Of a stretch of 64,000 bases of DNA, positions 22,346 through 33,925 are shown in pieces (the first letter of the stretch is position 1; each line of letters begins with the position of its first letter). The stretch lies in NCBI GenBank assembly GCA_030407085.1, contig CM059587.1:82597001-82661000 (forward strand), read 5' to 3'. Under the pieces are notes generated by a model, which searched no databases, was not told the DNA's origin, and saw only the letters and a list, made by a program, of their open reading frames with translations. The DNA is from Trichopria drosophilae (taxonomy: Eukaryota; Arthropoda; Insecta; Hymenoptera; Diapriidae). Made by a program: the position numbers and the translations under genes.

Positions 22346-22760
22346 CTTGTACACTGAGAGAAGTGGAGAATTTAGATTCTGAACCTAATACTTTGGCCTA
22401 AAGTTTCTGTATTCCTGGCATCGGTTACACTTGTTATGTTAATAGTTAAGATAGTATAGGTTAGAAACTCTTTTCTGCCTTTGTTACATAAAGTTCGTGT
22501 ACGTTGATAAGTAGAAGATTTGGAAGTATACACTGAGAGAAATGTTTGTTTACAGTTAATGTAATAGCTTCATAGTTAAGTTTCGCCGAAATAGAGATAA
22601 ATAAACATACACACGCGCAGTTACTCGATTCCCTGCGAATTTTTGCATTGTTGACATGTGCAGTTCAAACGACAGAATTTAATATAAGCTTTATTAGCAG
22701 TTAACGAACGCTCCTTGACTGTTAAAATATAAGAGTTAATGTACAACAACATTACTGACA
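22346..22760 (+). repeat. Dispersed repeat, copy paired with 33926
   Basis: From about 22591 to 22757 it matches 33926-34091 in the same orientation: AACATACACACGCGCAGTTA, CTGCGAATTTTTGCATTGTT, and further blocks ending AAATATAAGAGTTAATG. An ACACTGAGAGAA motif stands at 22346 and again at 22530, and its reverse complement TTTCTCTCAGTGT stands just after the partner copy near 34130. It is probably the terminal repeat of a MITE family, but neither copy shows both ends. Confidence 0.45.
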
Positions 22761-23234
22761 TGCAGAAAGTGCTGGTATTTTCAGAGATTGCAGGTATTTT
22801 CTGTATAAACAGAGAAAAAAATGGCACATTTATATCATTAAACTCGTACAACATTATTTCGAACCAGACAGTCATAAAGACGATTAAAAAAAAGACAAGT
22901 TGACACGATTGAAAAAGCGAGACGAATTGTTGATTTAAACGAGCTTGGAAAAAATTTGGAATTTTGAAATTGTGACAGCACTTTTGTCAAAACGCCTGCG
23001 CGATTCGTCTTCGAATGGATAATAGCCTGATGGTCAGCGTGGAAGATTGAATCCATGGATTCAACGGAAATTGTATATGAAACCCGATTAGCGTCTGAGT
23101 AATTCTTAGCAAACTATGAAAACACGCATTCAAATAATATTTTTATCAGTTGTCCCATGCACCATCTCCCTTGACATATAATATTTTGTTACCTTAGATG
23201 AATACATATTATTAACATTACGTTCTTTCTCCAG

Positions 23235-23630
23235 GTTGTTCCTCAAATTATATACTGCGATGAGTTCGAAGTATCCAAGCTCATCACACTGCGAGAAGAA
23301 ATGGTACAAGATTTTTTAAAATCTGCCACTCCGTTGACTTACAGGTCCTTCTTCATAAAAGCAATTTCGCGCGCCCTACTAAAGTTTCCAGAATTGAACG
23401 GTTGGGTAAACCCGAAAACGTGTTCGTTTGAAAAAAACAAATCACATAATGTCGGTACTGAGGTGGATACGCAGAAAGGTGCGGTCGTAGCATACATAAA
23501 AGAAGTTCAAAATCTAAACATCGTCGACATAGCCAAAGAACTATACCGATTACAAAAGTTTGGCGTAGAGTCTACCATTCCTTCCGTACATCTCACTGGT
23601 GGAACCATTACTCTTTCGCACTTTGCCAAG
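23235..23630 (+). CDS. E2-like exon A
   Basis: 132 codons, phase 0 at both ends. It carries the N-terminal part of the acyltransferase fold, including the YCDE segment and the LTGGT strand. At least one earlier exon is needed for a start codon. Confidence 0.8.
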
Positions 23631-23928
23631 GTTAGTGAATTGTAATCTTGTTTTAATCCTTGCAAAGATTTTATTCCAGTATTAATTTTTTCAGTTCGCT
23701 GGAACGTACACGACACCTGCAATTATAACACCCCAAATAGTCATTGGTGCAATAGGAAGAATTCGAAAACTTCCACTGTTAAACTCAGACGGTACATTCA
23801 GAGAAGGCAACAAGATTACCGTCAGCTGGGTTGCAGATAATCGATTCGTAGAATTCGAAACGCTGGCAAAATTCGCCACTTTATGGAAAGAGTACATACG
23901 AAAGCCTACCAGTTTAATTTATGAATGA
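23235..23928 (+). CDS. Branched-chain 2-oxoacid dehydrogenase E2-like acyltransferase domain, catalytic residues lost
   Basis: Two exons, 23235-23630 and 23695-23928, separated by a 64-base GT/AG intron (donor AAG|GTTAGT, acceptor TTTCAG) and preceded by a good polypyrimidine acceptor. They encode 209 residues matching the catalytic domain of DBT, the core E2 subunit that transfers branched acyl groups to coenzyme A in mitochondria. Visible signatures: VPQIIYCDEFEVSKLITLRE, FFIKAISRALLKFPELN, SHNVGTEVDTQKGAVVAYIK, LTGGTITLS, IGAIGRIRKLP and VSWVAD. The family active site is DHRVIDG; here it reads DNRFVEF, so the His is Asn and the Asp is Glu. No lipoyl or E3-binding domain is visible upstream. 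It is probably a diverged, non-catalytic paralog or the start of a pseudogene; the clean frame and intact splice sites favour the former. A polyadenylation signal AATAAA is at 24178-24183. Confidence 0.85.
23695..23928 (+). CDS. E2-like exon B with altered active site
   Basis: 77 codons plus TGA at 23926-23928. It begins FAGTYTTPAIITPQ, equivalent to the family GGTFAKPVIMPPE segment, and carries the altered DNRFVEF active-site loop at residues 48-54 of the exon. It ends SLIYE, shorter by a few residues than the DBT C-terminus. Confidence 0.8.
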   Translation, partial: FAGTYTTPAIITPQIVIGAIGRIRKLPLLNSDGTFREGNKITVSWVADNRFVEFETLAKFATLWKEYIRKPTSLIYE

Positions 23929-24189
23929 TAAAATTCACAAATAGATAATATTGTGTAATGTAAAAACAATTACGAGACCCTGATTCATGTGTTTTTGATA
24001 CGTTTCGCGTTTCTTTAATCTCGTTTGTACTTCATTGTCCTTGGTTTTTATATACAAATAAGTGGATGAAAATGAAGATCCCAGGTATAAAATAAGTTTG
24101 CATTTTCTACTTTGTAAGTAAATGTTCACCTCTACATAGAGTTGCATTATATTTTGTTAAACAATATATTTTGTTTGAATAAAACGAAA

Positions 24190-25640
24190 TAATGAACCTA
24201 CCCAGACAACAAAAATTGTACAAGTAAAATTATATTTTGTTCTTCAATTTTATTAACATTGATTAAAAAAATATCAATTAAACCCGGTAAATTGAGTGAG
24301 AGAACGTAGGTTCGGTACATTAATGTTTATAACATAAAGCAATGTTTGAAACCGAAATCTTGGTCAAAAACAGGCGAAGTAATTAGCAGCGAGAGTTTGG
24401 TAAGTTTTGCTTCGAAATTTGCCAAGTACGTTTGCAGGCGACGTGAATTTGGAAACTTCGAAAGTTATTTAAGTTTTCCGGGAAAACGAGTAACCCATTT
24501 ACAGGAAATTACACAGTTGCACGTTAGAATATTCAAAATGCGATTGCGAATATGTGCAATATGGTGACACTAAACAATGTTTACGGTTAATTTACTTAAC
24601 AATCAACATTGGAACATTTTTTAAATGCCCTTATATAGTCCATGTTAAAGTATTCTTTGATTTTTTTATACCGGTTTCTAATCACCGACTAACCTATAAG
24701 AAACTTGTTCTCAAGAATTTTACTTAAAAAATATGAAGAAATATGTAATTTTCAAAACTTGAAATGATAAAACTGTTTTTAACAAAACATAATTTTCCTT
24801 TCAAAAAATATTATGTTAATTAACAGAATGTCTTTTTAATTAAAACATATTAACAAACTTATTTGATTCGTTGTCCGACTAATTCATAAATACGGCTTAT
24901 ATCCCATGCGGCGCATTGCTATTTTTCTCAATCTAAGTCAATGAAGAGCACTAGCAGCACCTGATTTTTATTCATTACAACACAGTGACTCGTTCCAACT
25001 GTCTCGCAAGACGTAATTATAATCATGTTACAAAAATGAAACAATTATTCCTCGTTTTTTTCTGTTCCATAGAATCAACGTTCATAATGTTGTTAAATAA
25101 GTGAATGTTGATAATGACTACTTCTTTGTACAGACATTTGTAAAAACAAAGTTAAAAATTGAATTAGGCCCAAACTTCCCACTTTTTTACAGCTTTGGAT
25201 TGTTTGTTGGCCCTTAATTACTAGAAATTACACATAATTCATTCTCATATTTTTAACTAACAATCGACAAACAAAATTTTGTTACAAATTATCCATTCAT
25301 TGCTTAGTTTTTTACTTGTTTTTAAAACTGATTATGGTGCCATTTTCAATAACTATGCATTCCAGTTTCAATAGTGATCAACGATACGCAAGGTTCTGTT
25401 AAGGATTCTTATTAAGTCATAAATAAGTTATAATCAGGCATCATTTACGAAATTCTGACAAGACATTACTTATTGCTTCAGATTCTGTAACCCCTGTAAT
25501 GTGAAATTCAAAAATTTGGCATTTTGAGGCTTTAAAAATAATGTAAAAAAAGGTGTTCAGAGTAAGTTCCTACATTTTTTTTGTTTAGTATACATCTGAA
25601 ATATTTGAATAAAAATAGTGTCCCAAATCGGAAATTGTTT
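24190..25640. other. No gene seen
   Basis: AT-rich sequence. The open frame at 24346-24567 has no recognisable motif and no splice context. Confidence 0.4.
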
Positions 25641-25645
25641 TTTCA

Positions 25646-27177
25646 TATATGGGTGATTCTCCTGAAAAGTACACGTTTTCGCAATATTTTAATGAACAAA
25701 TCTTTTATCGCTATAATTTTTTTTTTTGTGAAATATGTTTTAGGTACGTTCTGAAATGAGAATCGAATTTTGCGCAAAATTCATGATTGTTATTATTAAC
25801 GCTATTCCATTCTTAAATTTTAATTATTGATTATACATTAAATGAAGAATATTATTATATTGCACGCTAAATATTAGTCAATATACATATAAAAATCACA
25901 AATTATGTTAGTCGACGATTATAAATTTTTAAATATTTCAAATTAAAGATGGCGAATCCATTATGACGGACCGAATTTTTAAAAAGTTATTTGATCAAGC
26001 TGAAACTGGGTATTTAGGGGTTTTCGGGGTTGCTGATCATGAATCCATCGACAGATAAGCTGAATTCAAGATGGCGGATCCAATATGGCGGAAGTGTTTA
26101 AAATTTACAATTAATAATTATTTATTCACAACAGTAAGAACAGTATAAAAAACAATATTTACAAATACTACTTAATATAGTATTACATTCTTACAATACA
26201 ATATTATTATTTTCTGGTTTTCCTTTTCAGTTGTTTCCTAGAAATTTGTGAGTTTTTCTGACCTGACGAAAGTTTTCTAGTCGCAATTTGCATACTTTTC
26301 TTTTCAAACATGTTATTCACTTTTAATTCTCCCAAATAATAATGTACCTAATTTTGTTTCATTTTGAACAATCGTAACAGTTCATTTCGTTGAATCGAAT
26401 TATGTCTTTATCGAATTTGGTACAATTTTTGGTCGCCATATTGGATCCGCCATTTTTTAATTTAAAAATCTGACAGCACATTTGGATTAAGCGACCCCAA
26501 AAACCCCCGAGTAATAAGTTTCAAGTGAATATGATCAACTTTTGCAATTAAAATAAATATTTTATAAAAAGGCTTCGGAGATCACCAGGCTTCGGAGATC
26601 ACAAATCGACATATTATTAAATGTTATTAAATAACGGAATGATGTAAACAAATATCCTTATAATATCTTTTTAGGACCAATGAATACTTAAGTTTTATGG
26701 CAGTAGCATTTATTTATAACACGTTGATTCACTTTTATTCCCAAAAATGAGAGGCTTCGGAGATCATCCGGAATTTTTACTCGCAAAGAAACACAAACAT
26801 TAAGCAATGATATAAGATATAAAAACAACATTTATATGTAATTCACCTTATACATTATAAAGAGTATAGTTGAAAGTAATTTTTAAAGCATTGCAAAAAA
26901 TTATTTAAATTTTTATGTTACTTTACTGCAAAGAAATACATTAAATAGCCATTTTTTTTTTCAAATTTGACAACAAGTTTCCAACGCTCGTTTTAAACTA
27001 AAAAACAAATTTTAAATTTAGGCTGTATGAATGAAAAGTTAGTCAATATATTCTAGTTTAAGAATCAGTTTATAGGAAATTGCAACAATATAATATTTAT
27101 GATAGTATTTCATTTCGAAACAGTCAAATAACATTGGCGACACATTTTAGGTACTTTTCAGGAGAATCACCCATATA
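25646..27177. mobile_element. TIR element of about 1.5 kb
   Basis: Perfect 27-base terminal inverted repeats at 25646-25672 and 27151-27177 begin TATATGGGTGATTCTCCTGA. The interior is AT-rich, has no transposase frame, and contains two fragments of the GTCGCTGATTACG/GGCGGATCC repeat (about 25950-26100 and 26430-26530). It also holds a GGCTTCGGAGATCA motif in tandem at 26571 and 26587 and again at 26753. It is a non-autonomous DNA transposon into which other repeats have inserted. Confidence 0.6.
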
Positions 27178-27239
27178 ATGTTTTAACAATTTTTATTTAA
27201 AATAAGTATATATTTCGATTAGTTTAAACCGTTATAGCA

Positions 27240-27350
27240 TTCATTTTCTTGGTACTGAGAGGTTTTCGGGGTCTCTGATTATAAAGCAGATCTCATATTT
27301 GTAATCAGCAGCCTCAGAAACCCCCAGATACTCAATTTTGAAAAGTTTTT
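27240..27350. repeat. Inverted fragments of the GTCGCTGATTACG repeat
   Basis: GGTTTTCGGGGTCTCTGATTA at about 27271 is followed at once by an inverted copy, AATCAGCAGCCTCAGAAACC. Together they form a short palindrome of one repeat arm, as in the centre of the piggyBac-type MITE at 58624. Confidence 0.45.
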
Positions 27351-28420
27351 TTGCCAACATAATGCGATTAAATTAGGTACAAGAATATGATAGAAATTAA
27401 TATTTTTATTATTTATCACATAAATTCTTGTAATTATTAACAACAAATGTTGCACAATTCTTACTAATTATAAAACGAAAAATTAATATGATGATAACAT
27501 ACAACGGTTTATACAGACTGGAAACATCAAAAATGTTTGATTTAACACTTCTTAAAAACTTTCAAAATGATATTTAAGTATTCTCTACTACTAAACATTA
27601 ATGTCCGAATCACTTTCCATTAGAGATGCACCAGATAAATTTAATTTTAATGGAAATAAATAATTGAACAAATTTACTACATAATGAGCGTTGCACGAGG
27701 ACAGACTATATTCAGATAATTACTCTATTTGTCTATATTACATGTTTAATTTTGGGATTTTCAAATGATAGCATAATGTTTTCAAAATCTACATTAAAAA
27801 ACGAAAAATTGCATCCAACAGGTACTTTCAAAAGGTACTCGGAATAGCGAACAAAACAAATGCTTGTTTATTTACATTGCGCGACCTTCCGAATTATTTA
27901 AATTGCTTAAACCCGAACATTTAAAGTAACGTTATAAAAGTATACATATATTATATTAAATATGTAATTTAATATGAATAAAACGTGAAAAATTAAAAAC
28001 GTTGCACGAGGTCAACATATAGGGACTAAAAATGATCGCTTAAAATTATAATAAGACGATATAATTTTGTACTTTTTTTTCAGGATTATTGTCTAAAAAT
28101 ATAAGTTTTGAAATCCTCATACTGAAACTTTGTAAAAATTAATTTAACTAAATGCTGTTGTCCAATAAATTGTAGAGTGGAACTCCGTTGCACGAGGACA
28201 AAACTGGTAATCTTCAGTAATTAATTAAAAATTTACTGCATCAAAAACGTAATATGCTATACAAAGTTGCATAGAAATGCGATGTAAAGTATCCATTTTA
28301 TAAAATATTCATTATTTAATCTAATATTGGAAATATGGAAAGGTACCATGGTATGGCCAAATTTTTTATTTTCACCCAGAATCAAAACCGTACTTCTATG
28401 TAATATGAATTAGAACATTT
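27350..28420. other. No gene; GTTGCACGAGG motif three times
   Basis: GTTGCACGAGGACA, GTTGCACGAGGTCA and GTTGCACGAGGACA occur near 27689, 28000 and 28188 on the plus strand in otherwise unrelated AT-rich sequence. No frame or boundary was found. Confidence 0.4.
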
Positions 28421-28479
28421 AAATTCATTCCAAATTTGAAGAAATTTCAGAGTACATGTAAATGTTATCATACAAATAT

Positions 28480-28890
28480 TTGATGAAAACATACGAGACT
28501 AATAGACTGAACTTTAATTCAATTATTTTATTAAAATTTTGTGCGGGATTGTTGTAAATTACACGAATGATTGTTTTTCATCGTGTTTATCTAACGCATC
28601 TAATTTATATTCCTTACTTTGCCTTTCATATTTCATGTCATAATAAAATGTATATTGCATAGGAGCAGCGGTTTTTTCTGACAGCTCGGAAATAATGAAG
28701 TCTCTGGCCAGTACACGTGTTTAAGCGAGGCAGAATACGTTTCATGTCGACGCAAGGACTTCGATATTTATGGAGTTAATGTTGAAATATACAAAAAAGT
28801 AACGAGATATTATGACAATAACACTGTTTTTAAAAAAAATATTAATTTCTCTTTGCCATACTTGAACTTTTGAGCAATTTCTGATTTTTG
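28480..28890 (+). repeat. Dispersed repeat, inverted partner of 38405
   Basis: Matches the reverse complement of 38405-38870 over about 400 bases, with highest identity in AGCAGCGGTTTTTTCTGACA, GGCCAGTACACGTG and TCATGTCGACGCAAGG. The GC-richer core is flanked by AT-rich arms. It may be a MITE or SINE family; no boundary motif was resolved. Confidence 0.55.
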
Positions 28891-28899
28891 CATTCAATG

Positions 28900-30110
28900 C
28901 TATGCTATATGATGCACCTTAAAAAAAGGTGTCGAAGATTTTTATCTCGGCACATTTGGTATCATTATTTTCTTCAATTTATACCTGTCATATATGTATA
29001 TTCTTATTTAATAAGAAGAAACGTGTGTGAAGCCTCGAGACAATACGCTTCCGTTGATATACGAAGTATGATGTGAAGAATGATGATTTCCAAAAACGCG
29101 CATTTTCGATTTTATTTTACTATATGTGGTCCATTATTATTTTCTTCGTCCGATGAATTATTAAAAGGATTCATTTTTGTAAACAATAACTTGATAGATG
29201 AGATAGGTAGATATTCTTATTTTAGCTTCTATATTGTGTAGCGTTTGGAAATAGCTACGAAAAATATTTTTTACTTACGCACAAACTCGCTTATTCAGAT
29301 GTTTGTTTCTGTACAGAATCGGTACAGAAGAAAACTAGTCTCTATTACGGTGTTTCGTATAATAGATATTAAATACATTGCACATGAAACGTGAATAAAT
29401 GTTGTCTTTTCAACTTTGCAAAAATAAGTCTGTTATGAACGTCTTAATCGAAGACACTATGACATTTAGAGCCTGTTTTCAAAAATGTCTTGTAAATCTA
29501 TATTTCGTTTGAACTTAATTTAAAAAATACGATCTTTTCAAAACATGTAATTTTATTTTTATTTTTGAAAAATCAAAGTGAAATTTTCAAAATTTTGAAA
29601 AATCAAAGTGAAATTTTCAAAATGTTGAAAAACTAATGGGTTTATTAAAATGGCCACGAAAAAACTTTTCAAAATCATTGTTTTCAAATCTGTATGTGTT
29701 GATACAAAAAAGTTGTACGCCTTACAACGTCACTTGACGTGGAATGACCCTTGTGTCTTTATACGTGACACCTATACAATCAGATGCAATAAGATATAAT
29801 ATTTCCAAAAAAGACACGAAAAAAATTTTATAAAAATAGCCATCCAAGTGTCTTGCGGAAGACACTCATTTTTGCATCGTATTGAACGATACGTTGTGCA
29901 CTATGAACACTAATCATTAATGAATAATAATAGTCGAAATGTAATGATACTAACAATAGATGCCGACGAATTATTAGCCCCACAGTTTAGATATTGAAGT
30001 GATTTGGCCTGTCAGGTGCTATTAAACAAAAGTTACAGTAAGGTTCACGTATGTAATTTCACGTTATTGTTTCTTTTAATTTTTGCAAACTTAATCAATA
30101 TATTAACCAT
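28900..30110. other. No gene; short tandem duplication
   Basis: A 32-base unit containing GAAAAATCAAAGTGAAATTT is repeated twice in tandem at about 29566-29630. An AAGTGTCTTGCGGAAGACACT palindrome lies near 29848. Otherwise AT-rich with no recognisable frame. Confidence 0.4.
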
Positions 30111-30114
30111 CTTT

Positions 30115-30570
30115 GGAGATGGCCGAGAAAAGTATAAAAACCCATCAGGTATGTTTCAAGCTCAGTAGCTAGGAGTATTGTGGACCGTAGATTACGAATA
30201 TGATTCAGATTTGTAAAATTGTTTAAATTCAAAATGGTACATCAAATATGGCGGACGGAAAAATAAAAAAATCTACAAATTTGCTTAAAACTTGTTATTC
30301 AGGGTTTTTTTTTGCAGTCGCTGAGTGCAAATACTGCAAATTTGTTGTCAAATTTTCAAAATTTGCAAATTTGCGAAATACAAAATGACGGGTCCAATAT
30401 GGCGGATGAAAAACTCAAATTCACAGAGATTGGCTAAAAAGTTGTTACTCGGGGTTCCTTTGGGCCGGTGATTACGAATCCGGTATTAGTTTTTATAAAA
30501 ATTCATCCGCCATATTGGATCCGCCGTCTTTCGAAACTGGCGGATAAATTTATGGGGTCCTAAAGTGGTT
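30115..30570. repeat. Cluster of GGCGGATCC/GTCGCTGATTACG repeat units
   Basis: Several diverged units lie one after another: ACATCAAATATGGCGGACGG, GGTCCAATATGGCGGATGAA, GTTACTCGGGGTTCCTTTGG and, inverted, CCGCCATATTGGATCCGCC. The unit spacing is about 120-150 bases. It is the same family as the MITE at 58624. Confidence 0.55.
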
Positions 30571-30635
30571 CGACAGTAAGGGTGGACATTTAATTGAAAA
30601 ATGTAAATTATAGATGATTCAATAAAATTTGTTTA

Positions 30636-30838
30636 ATTCGGGCTCTGTAAGGGTGATTCTAATTACTATACACCACATCCTAGAAAATACCAATGTAATT
30701 ATGAACTGACAAAGCATTGTCGGAAATAAATGATTTTTACTTATTTCTGATAGTTCTCGGTCAATTCATACTTAATTTCTTTAGTATTTCATTCGACACG
30801 ATGTATAGTAATTAGAATTACTTTTACAGAGTCCGAAT
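30636..30838. mobile_element. MITE of 203 bases with 38-base TIRs
   Basis: Left arm ATTCGGGCTCTGTAAGGGTG, then ATTCTAATTACTATACA. The right arm is its reverse complement with few changes. No coding capacity. No target duplication could be assigned. Confidence 0.6.
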
Positions 30839-31089
30839 GTTGGAAAATAGTTTCAAAAACGTTTAATTTACGATTTTTAGCTAAAATTCCTATCTTACCA
30901 TCGGAGTACTTTAGAACCCCTTCAACGCGCAATACAGCATTCCACGCGTCATCTATGTGCAAGCGTTCGTACTAGTGGGTGTTTAAAGGTGAACGCGCTT
31001 TTATCGACTCCTGAGAAGCGCTAATAGGTTATTCTATAATACTTTTAAGGTTATTGCGTAACCAATTTAGGGGGTAATATAAAAATATC

Positions 31090-31600
31090 TGATATTCAAA
31101 ATTCAAAATGGAGACACAAAATGGCGGATAAATTTATCAACAATCCAAACATTTTGATTGAAACTTGATACAAAGGGACACTCAAGTTCGCTGATTACAA
31201 ATCTATCATATATTTTGAAATTTTCAAATGGCGGCGTTAATTTCGATTTATCTTAAATCGCCAATGTAAAGGATCGTAGAAATTTTCTAAATATTTTTGG
31301 ATTTGTATGAAAAACGATACGGGGGAATATTCAATATTTAAAATATCACATTAGATACCCAGAATTATAAATTCCGAGCAAAATAATTTTAATTTTGATA
31401 ATGTTGTCCGCCATATTGAATCTGTTATTTGAAAGTTTCAAAATCTCTTTTCAAATTTGTAATCAGCGGCCCCGAAAAATCCCCAACTAACAAGCGAAAT
31501 GTGAATTTGAAAAATTTGTCCGTCATTTTGAACTTAAAATTTGATTTCAGATGTGACGACCCAAAAATATACACCAGGTAACTGTTAAATGTAGCAAATT
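31090..31600. repeat. Diverged GGCGGATCC/GTCGCTGATTACG repeat units
   Basis: Includes AAATGGCGGATAAATTTATC near 31120 and, inverted, CCGCCATATTGAATC and GTAATCAGCGGCCCCG near 31410 and 31450. The frame at 31425-31661 on the minus strand is a reading of this repeat. Confidence 0.5.
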
Positions 31601-32295
31601 TTACTTCCCCGAATTTTGGGCACTTTCTTTGAAATTCCCAACGCACTGGGGTTAAATTCAAGAAGTAATTTGTATAAATTCAAAATATTGTTTTTTGCAT
31701 CATACTGCACATTTATTTATTTAAAAAATGAAATTATCCAAATAATTTACTGAAATGAAAGACATACATTTTTAACTCTACAGCAAGCAGTAATATGTTT
31801 GATATAATCACTATTGTTTATAGTTTAAAAAACTCTTTTCTGAGTATATATTTACTCGAATAAATGTTCTGGAATTGAATCTACATCTTTTATTTCAATA
31901 TACATTTTAAAGAAGTGAACAATTTAAGAAAAATACACTATTGGAATTTATGAAAGATTTTATCTTCTTCTTCGGAGCATAAATGAATCATTTCACTTTA
32001 CAAGACATTATTGCGTTCATATTTGGTTATCGCATGACTTTAATCGCTGTCCCGCCGCACATAAGCACCAAGGAACGTGAATATGAGAGGTTAAATACCT
32101 GCTTTTTTGTTAGCATTTTTTATTTTTAAGTGGATGTAAGTTTTTAGGGAAGGTTTTTATATTTCATAAAAATGAAGCAGACTTGTACCGATACAGCGGT
32201 GTTACTTTATGGCAGTGTAGTGTGGATTTAATCTGTTTGAATATTTCATTGTTGGACAAATTGAATTGTAGATATTATTAAAGCTTAGTCAACAG
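31600..32295. other. No gene seen
   Basis: AT-rich with no recognisable feature. Confidence 0.4.
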
Positions 32296-32299
32296 TTGA

Positions 32300-32620
32300 A
32301 AGACCTCGACTTTATTATTTTAACGGGCGGAATCGCCCTTTTACACAGTTTTTGCTTATAATGAATTTTAAGGTTTCCGAGAGCTGCAGGACGACTTCCT
32401 AGATGGCGCCTTACTTATACCAAGTACAGCAGCGGTCATGAGTCGATTTCCGCCAGATAAACAATATTCGCGAAACGTAAACAAACAACGTGACATACCA
32501 ACAGCGAGTTGCTGCTTGAAAACGAAATCGAAAAATTGTTCACCGGACGGGGATCGAACTCACGACCTACGACGTCGTAGTCCAGTGCGTTACCACCTGA
32601 GCCACGAGGCTGATATATTA
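32300..32620 (-). repeat. SINE family 1, full-length copy
   Basis: On the minus strand the tRNA-like head has A box GTGGCTCAGGTGG and B box GAGTTCGATCCCC, with CTACGACGTCGTAG between. The body has CGAAATCGACTCATGACCGC-type sequence and the tail GGGCGATTCCGCCCGTTAAA followed by ATAATAAA. The better-preserved boxes suggest a younger copy than the one at 18413. Confidence 0.7.
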
Positions 32621-32973
32621 TAAATCTATATTTGTTTTTTTTTTTTTTGTAAACGGACACAATTATCTGCAAAATTTATTATTCCAAATGTGCTTTGAAG
32701 ACAAAGCTTATTAGATTATAATCGTTTATTAATGTGGCACAAAACTTAACATTTTAAACGTGGACTATATCAATCTTGTAAATATCGCGATAGCTTGTAG
32801 TAATATCTACTAAAAGTAAGTGGCTGTAGATTACTGTCTGAAATGGTGAAATTGACGAGATCATTTTTGCAAGCTTTGCTGACATGTAATTCTTAAAACA
32901 TTTCCATTTGTATGTAATGTTCCACTGCGTATTTAGGTTGAAATGCAAAAGTTAATGATATACAGAATTATTA

Positions 32974-33273
32974 CAGTAGTGCTCCCCTTAAGTCATACAG
33001 TCGGGGCAAGCAAGATGGCGGCATCTCCCCTTAAGTAATATTTCATAACATTCAATTTCAATGGTTTTGCAATGTAATTTTCTGGTACTATTGGTACATT
33101 TGTTAGTTACATATTTATACAAAACGTTACGCGACCTACCGTTAAACAGAACGCGTGATTGGGGAATGCATCAGGATTTATAACAATATAAATTATGACT
33201 TAGGGGGAGCAAAAGATATGACTTACGGGGAGCATGTGATTTAAGGGAAGATGACTTAACAGGAGGACTACTG
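32974..33273. mobile_element. pogo/Tc1-like MITE, 300 bases, TA target duplication
   Basis: Ends are CAGTAGTGCTCCCCTTAAGT on the left and, inverted, CAGTAGTCCTCCTGTTAAGT on the right, each flanked by TA (32972-32973 and 33274-33275). CAGT termini and a TA duplication are typical of the pogo/Tigger branch. The motif ATGACTTANGGGGAGCA repeats inside the right part. There is no transposase frame. Confidence 0.7.
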
Positions 33274-33279
33274 TATTGT

Positions 33280-33920
33280 TTTCATAACAAATTTCCATTT
33301 CGGATCCCTCCCCGAAAATATAAGAAACCATTGTCTAAAGTAAACATTAGTAATCAAATTATTGCTCCCGTAGCAATTGAAACAATCCATCTATGAACAA
33401 TTATTTAACTGTTATTTAAATGTATTTTAGATCAAAGATCTTCCTTATCATCAAACGATATAACGGAACTTAACGAGTGTAATGAAATATTTTCTTTTCT
33501 ATTTTTTTTTAATTTATATCCTTTTAGTAAAATTTTTGGGAACAATAGTTTTTATTTAATGATAAATGGTCTGTTTCCAGAACCGCGTTGTAAATAATGC
33601 ATCGTGATTAATGTAATGAGATGGTACTTTGGATGGAACACGACGTGTTCTTTAGTCACGCTATTTTTCAATATTGTGCTTATTCTTCAATTTACTTCCC
33701 ATAAATAAAAAGTCTTGAATGAAGTTTTTAATACAAATTATATGCATTTTTAATAGCTGATTGATCCTACAATTTGCGAAATTTCTTTACGTTTCTAACA
33801 GAAGGAAATGGATTCTAAAAAATATCTGAAATTAACTAAGGTTCTCACAAATATAAAGAGTTTATTGCGTATTTTCAAATTTATTACAGAGATTGCTTGT
33901 CCTTTTTACGGTGACTGCTT
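33280..33920. other. No gene seen
   Basis: AT-rich with no recognisable feature. Confidence 0.4.
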
Positions 33921-33925
33921 ACAGT

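Noticed and set aside
24346..24567. 73-codon frame after the E2-like gene
   Set aside because: No similarity recognised, no splice context, and it lies beyond a polyadenylation signal.
32438..32623. Open frame reading SPDGDRTHDLRRRSPVRYHL on the plus strand
   Set aside because: It is a translation of the antisense tRNA-like head of the SINE; such frames are common in SINE-rich genomes and are not genes.
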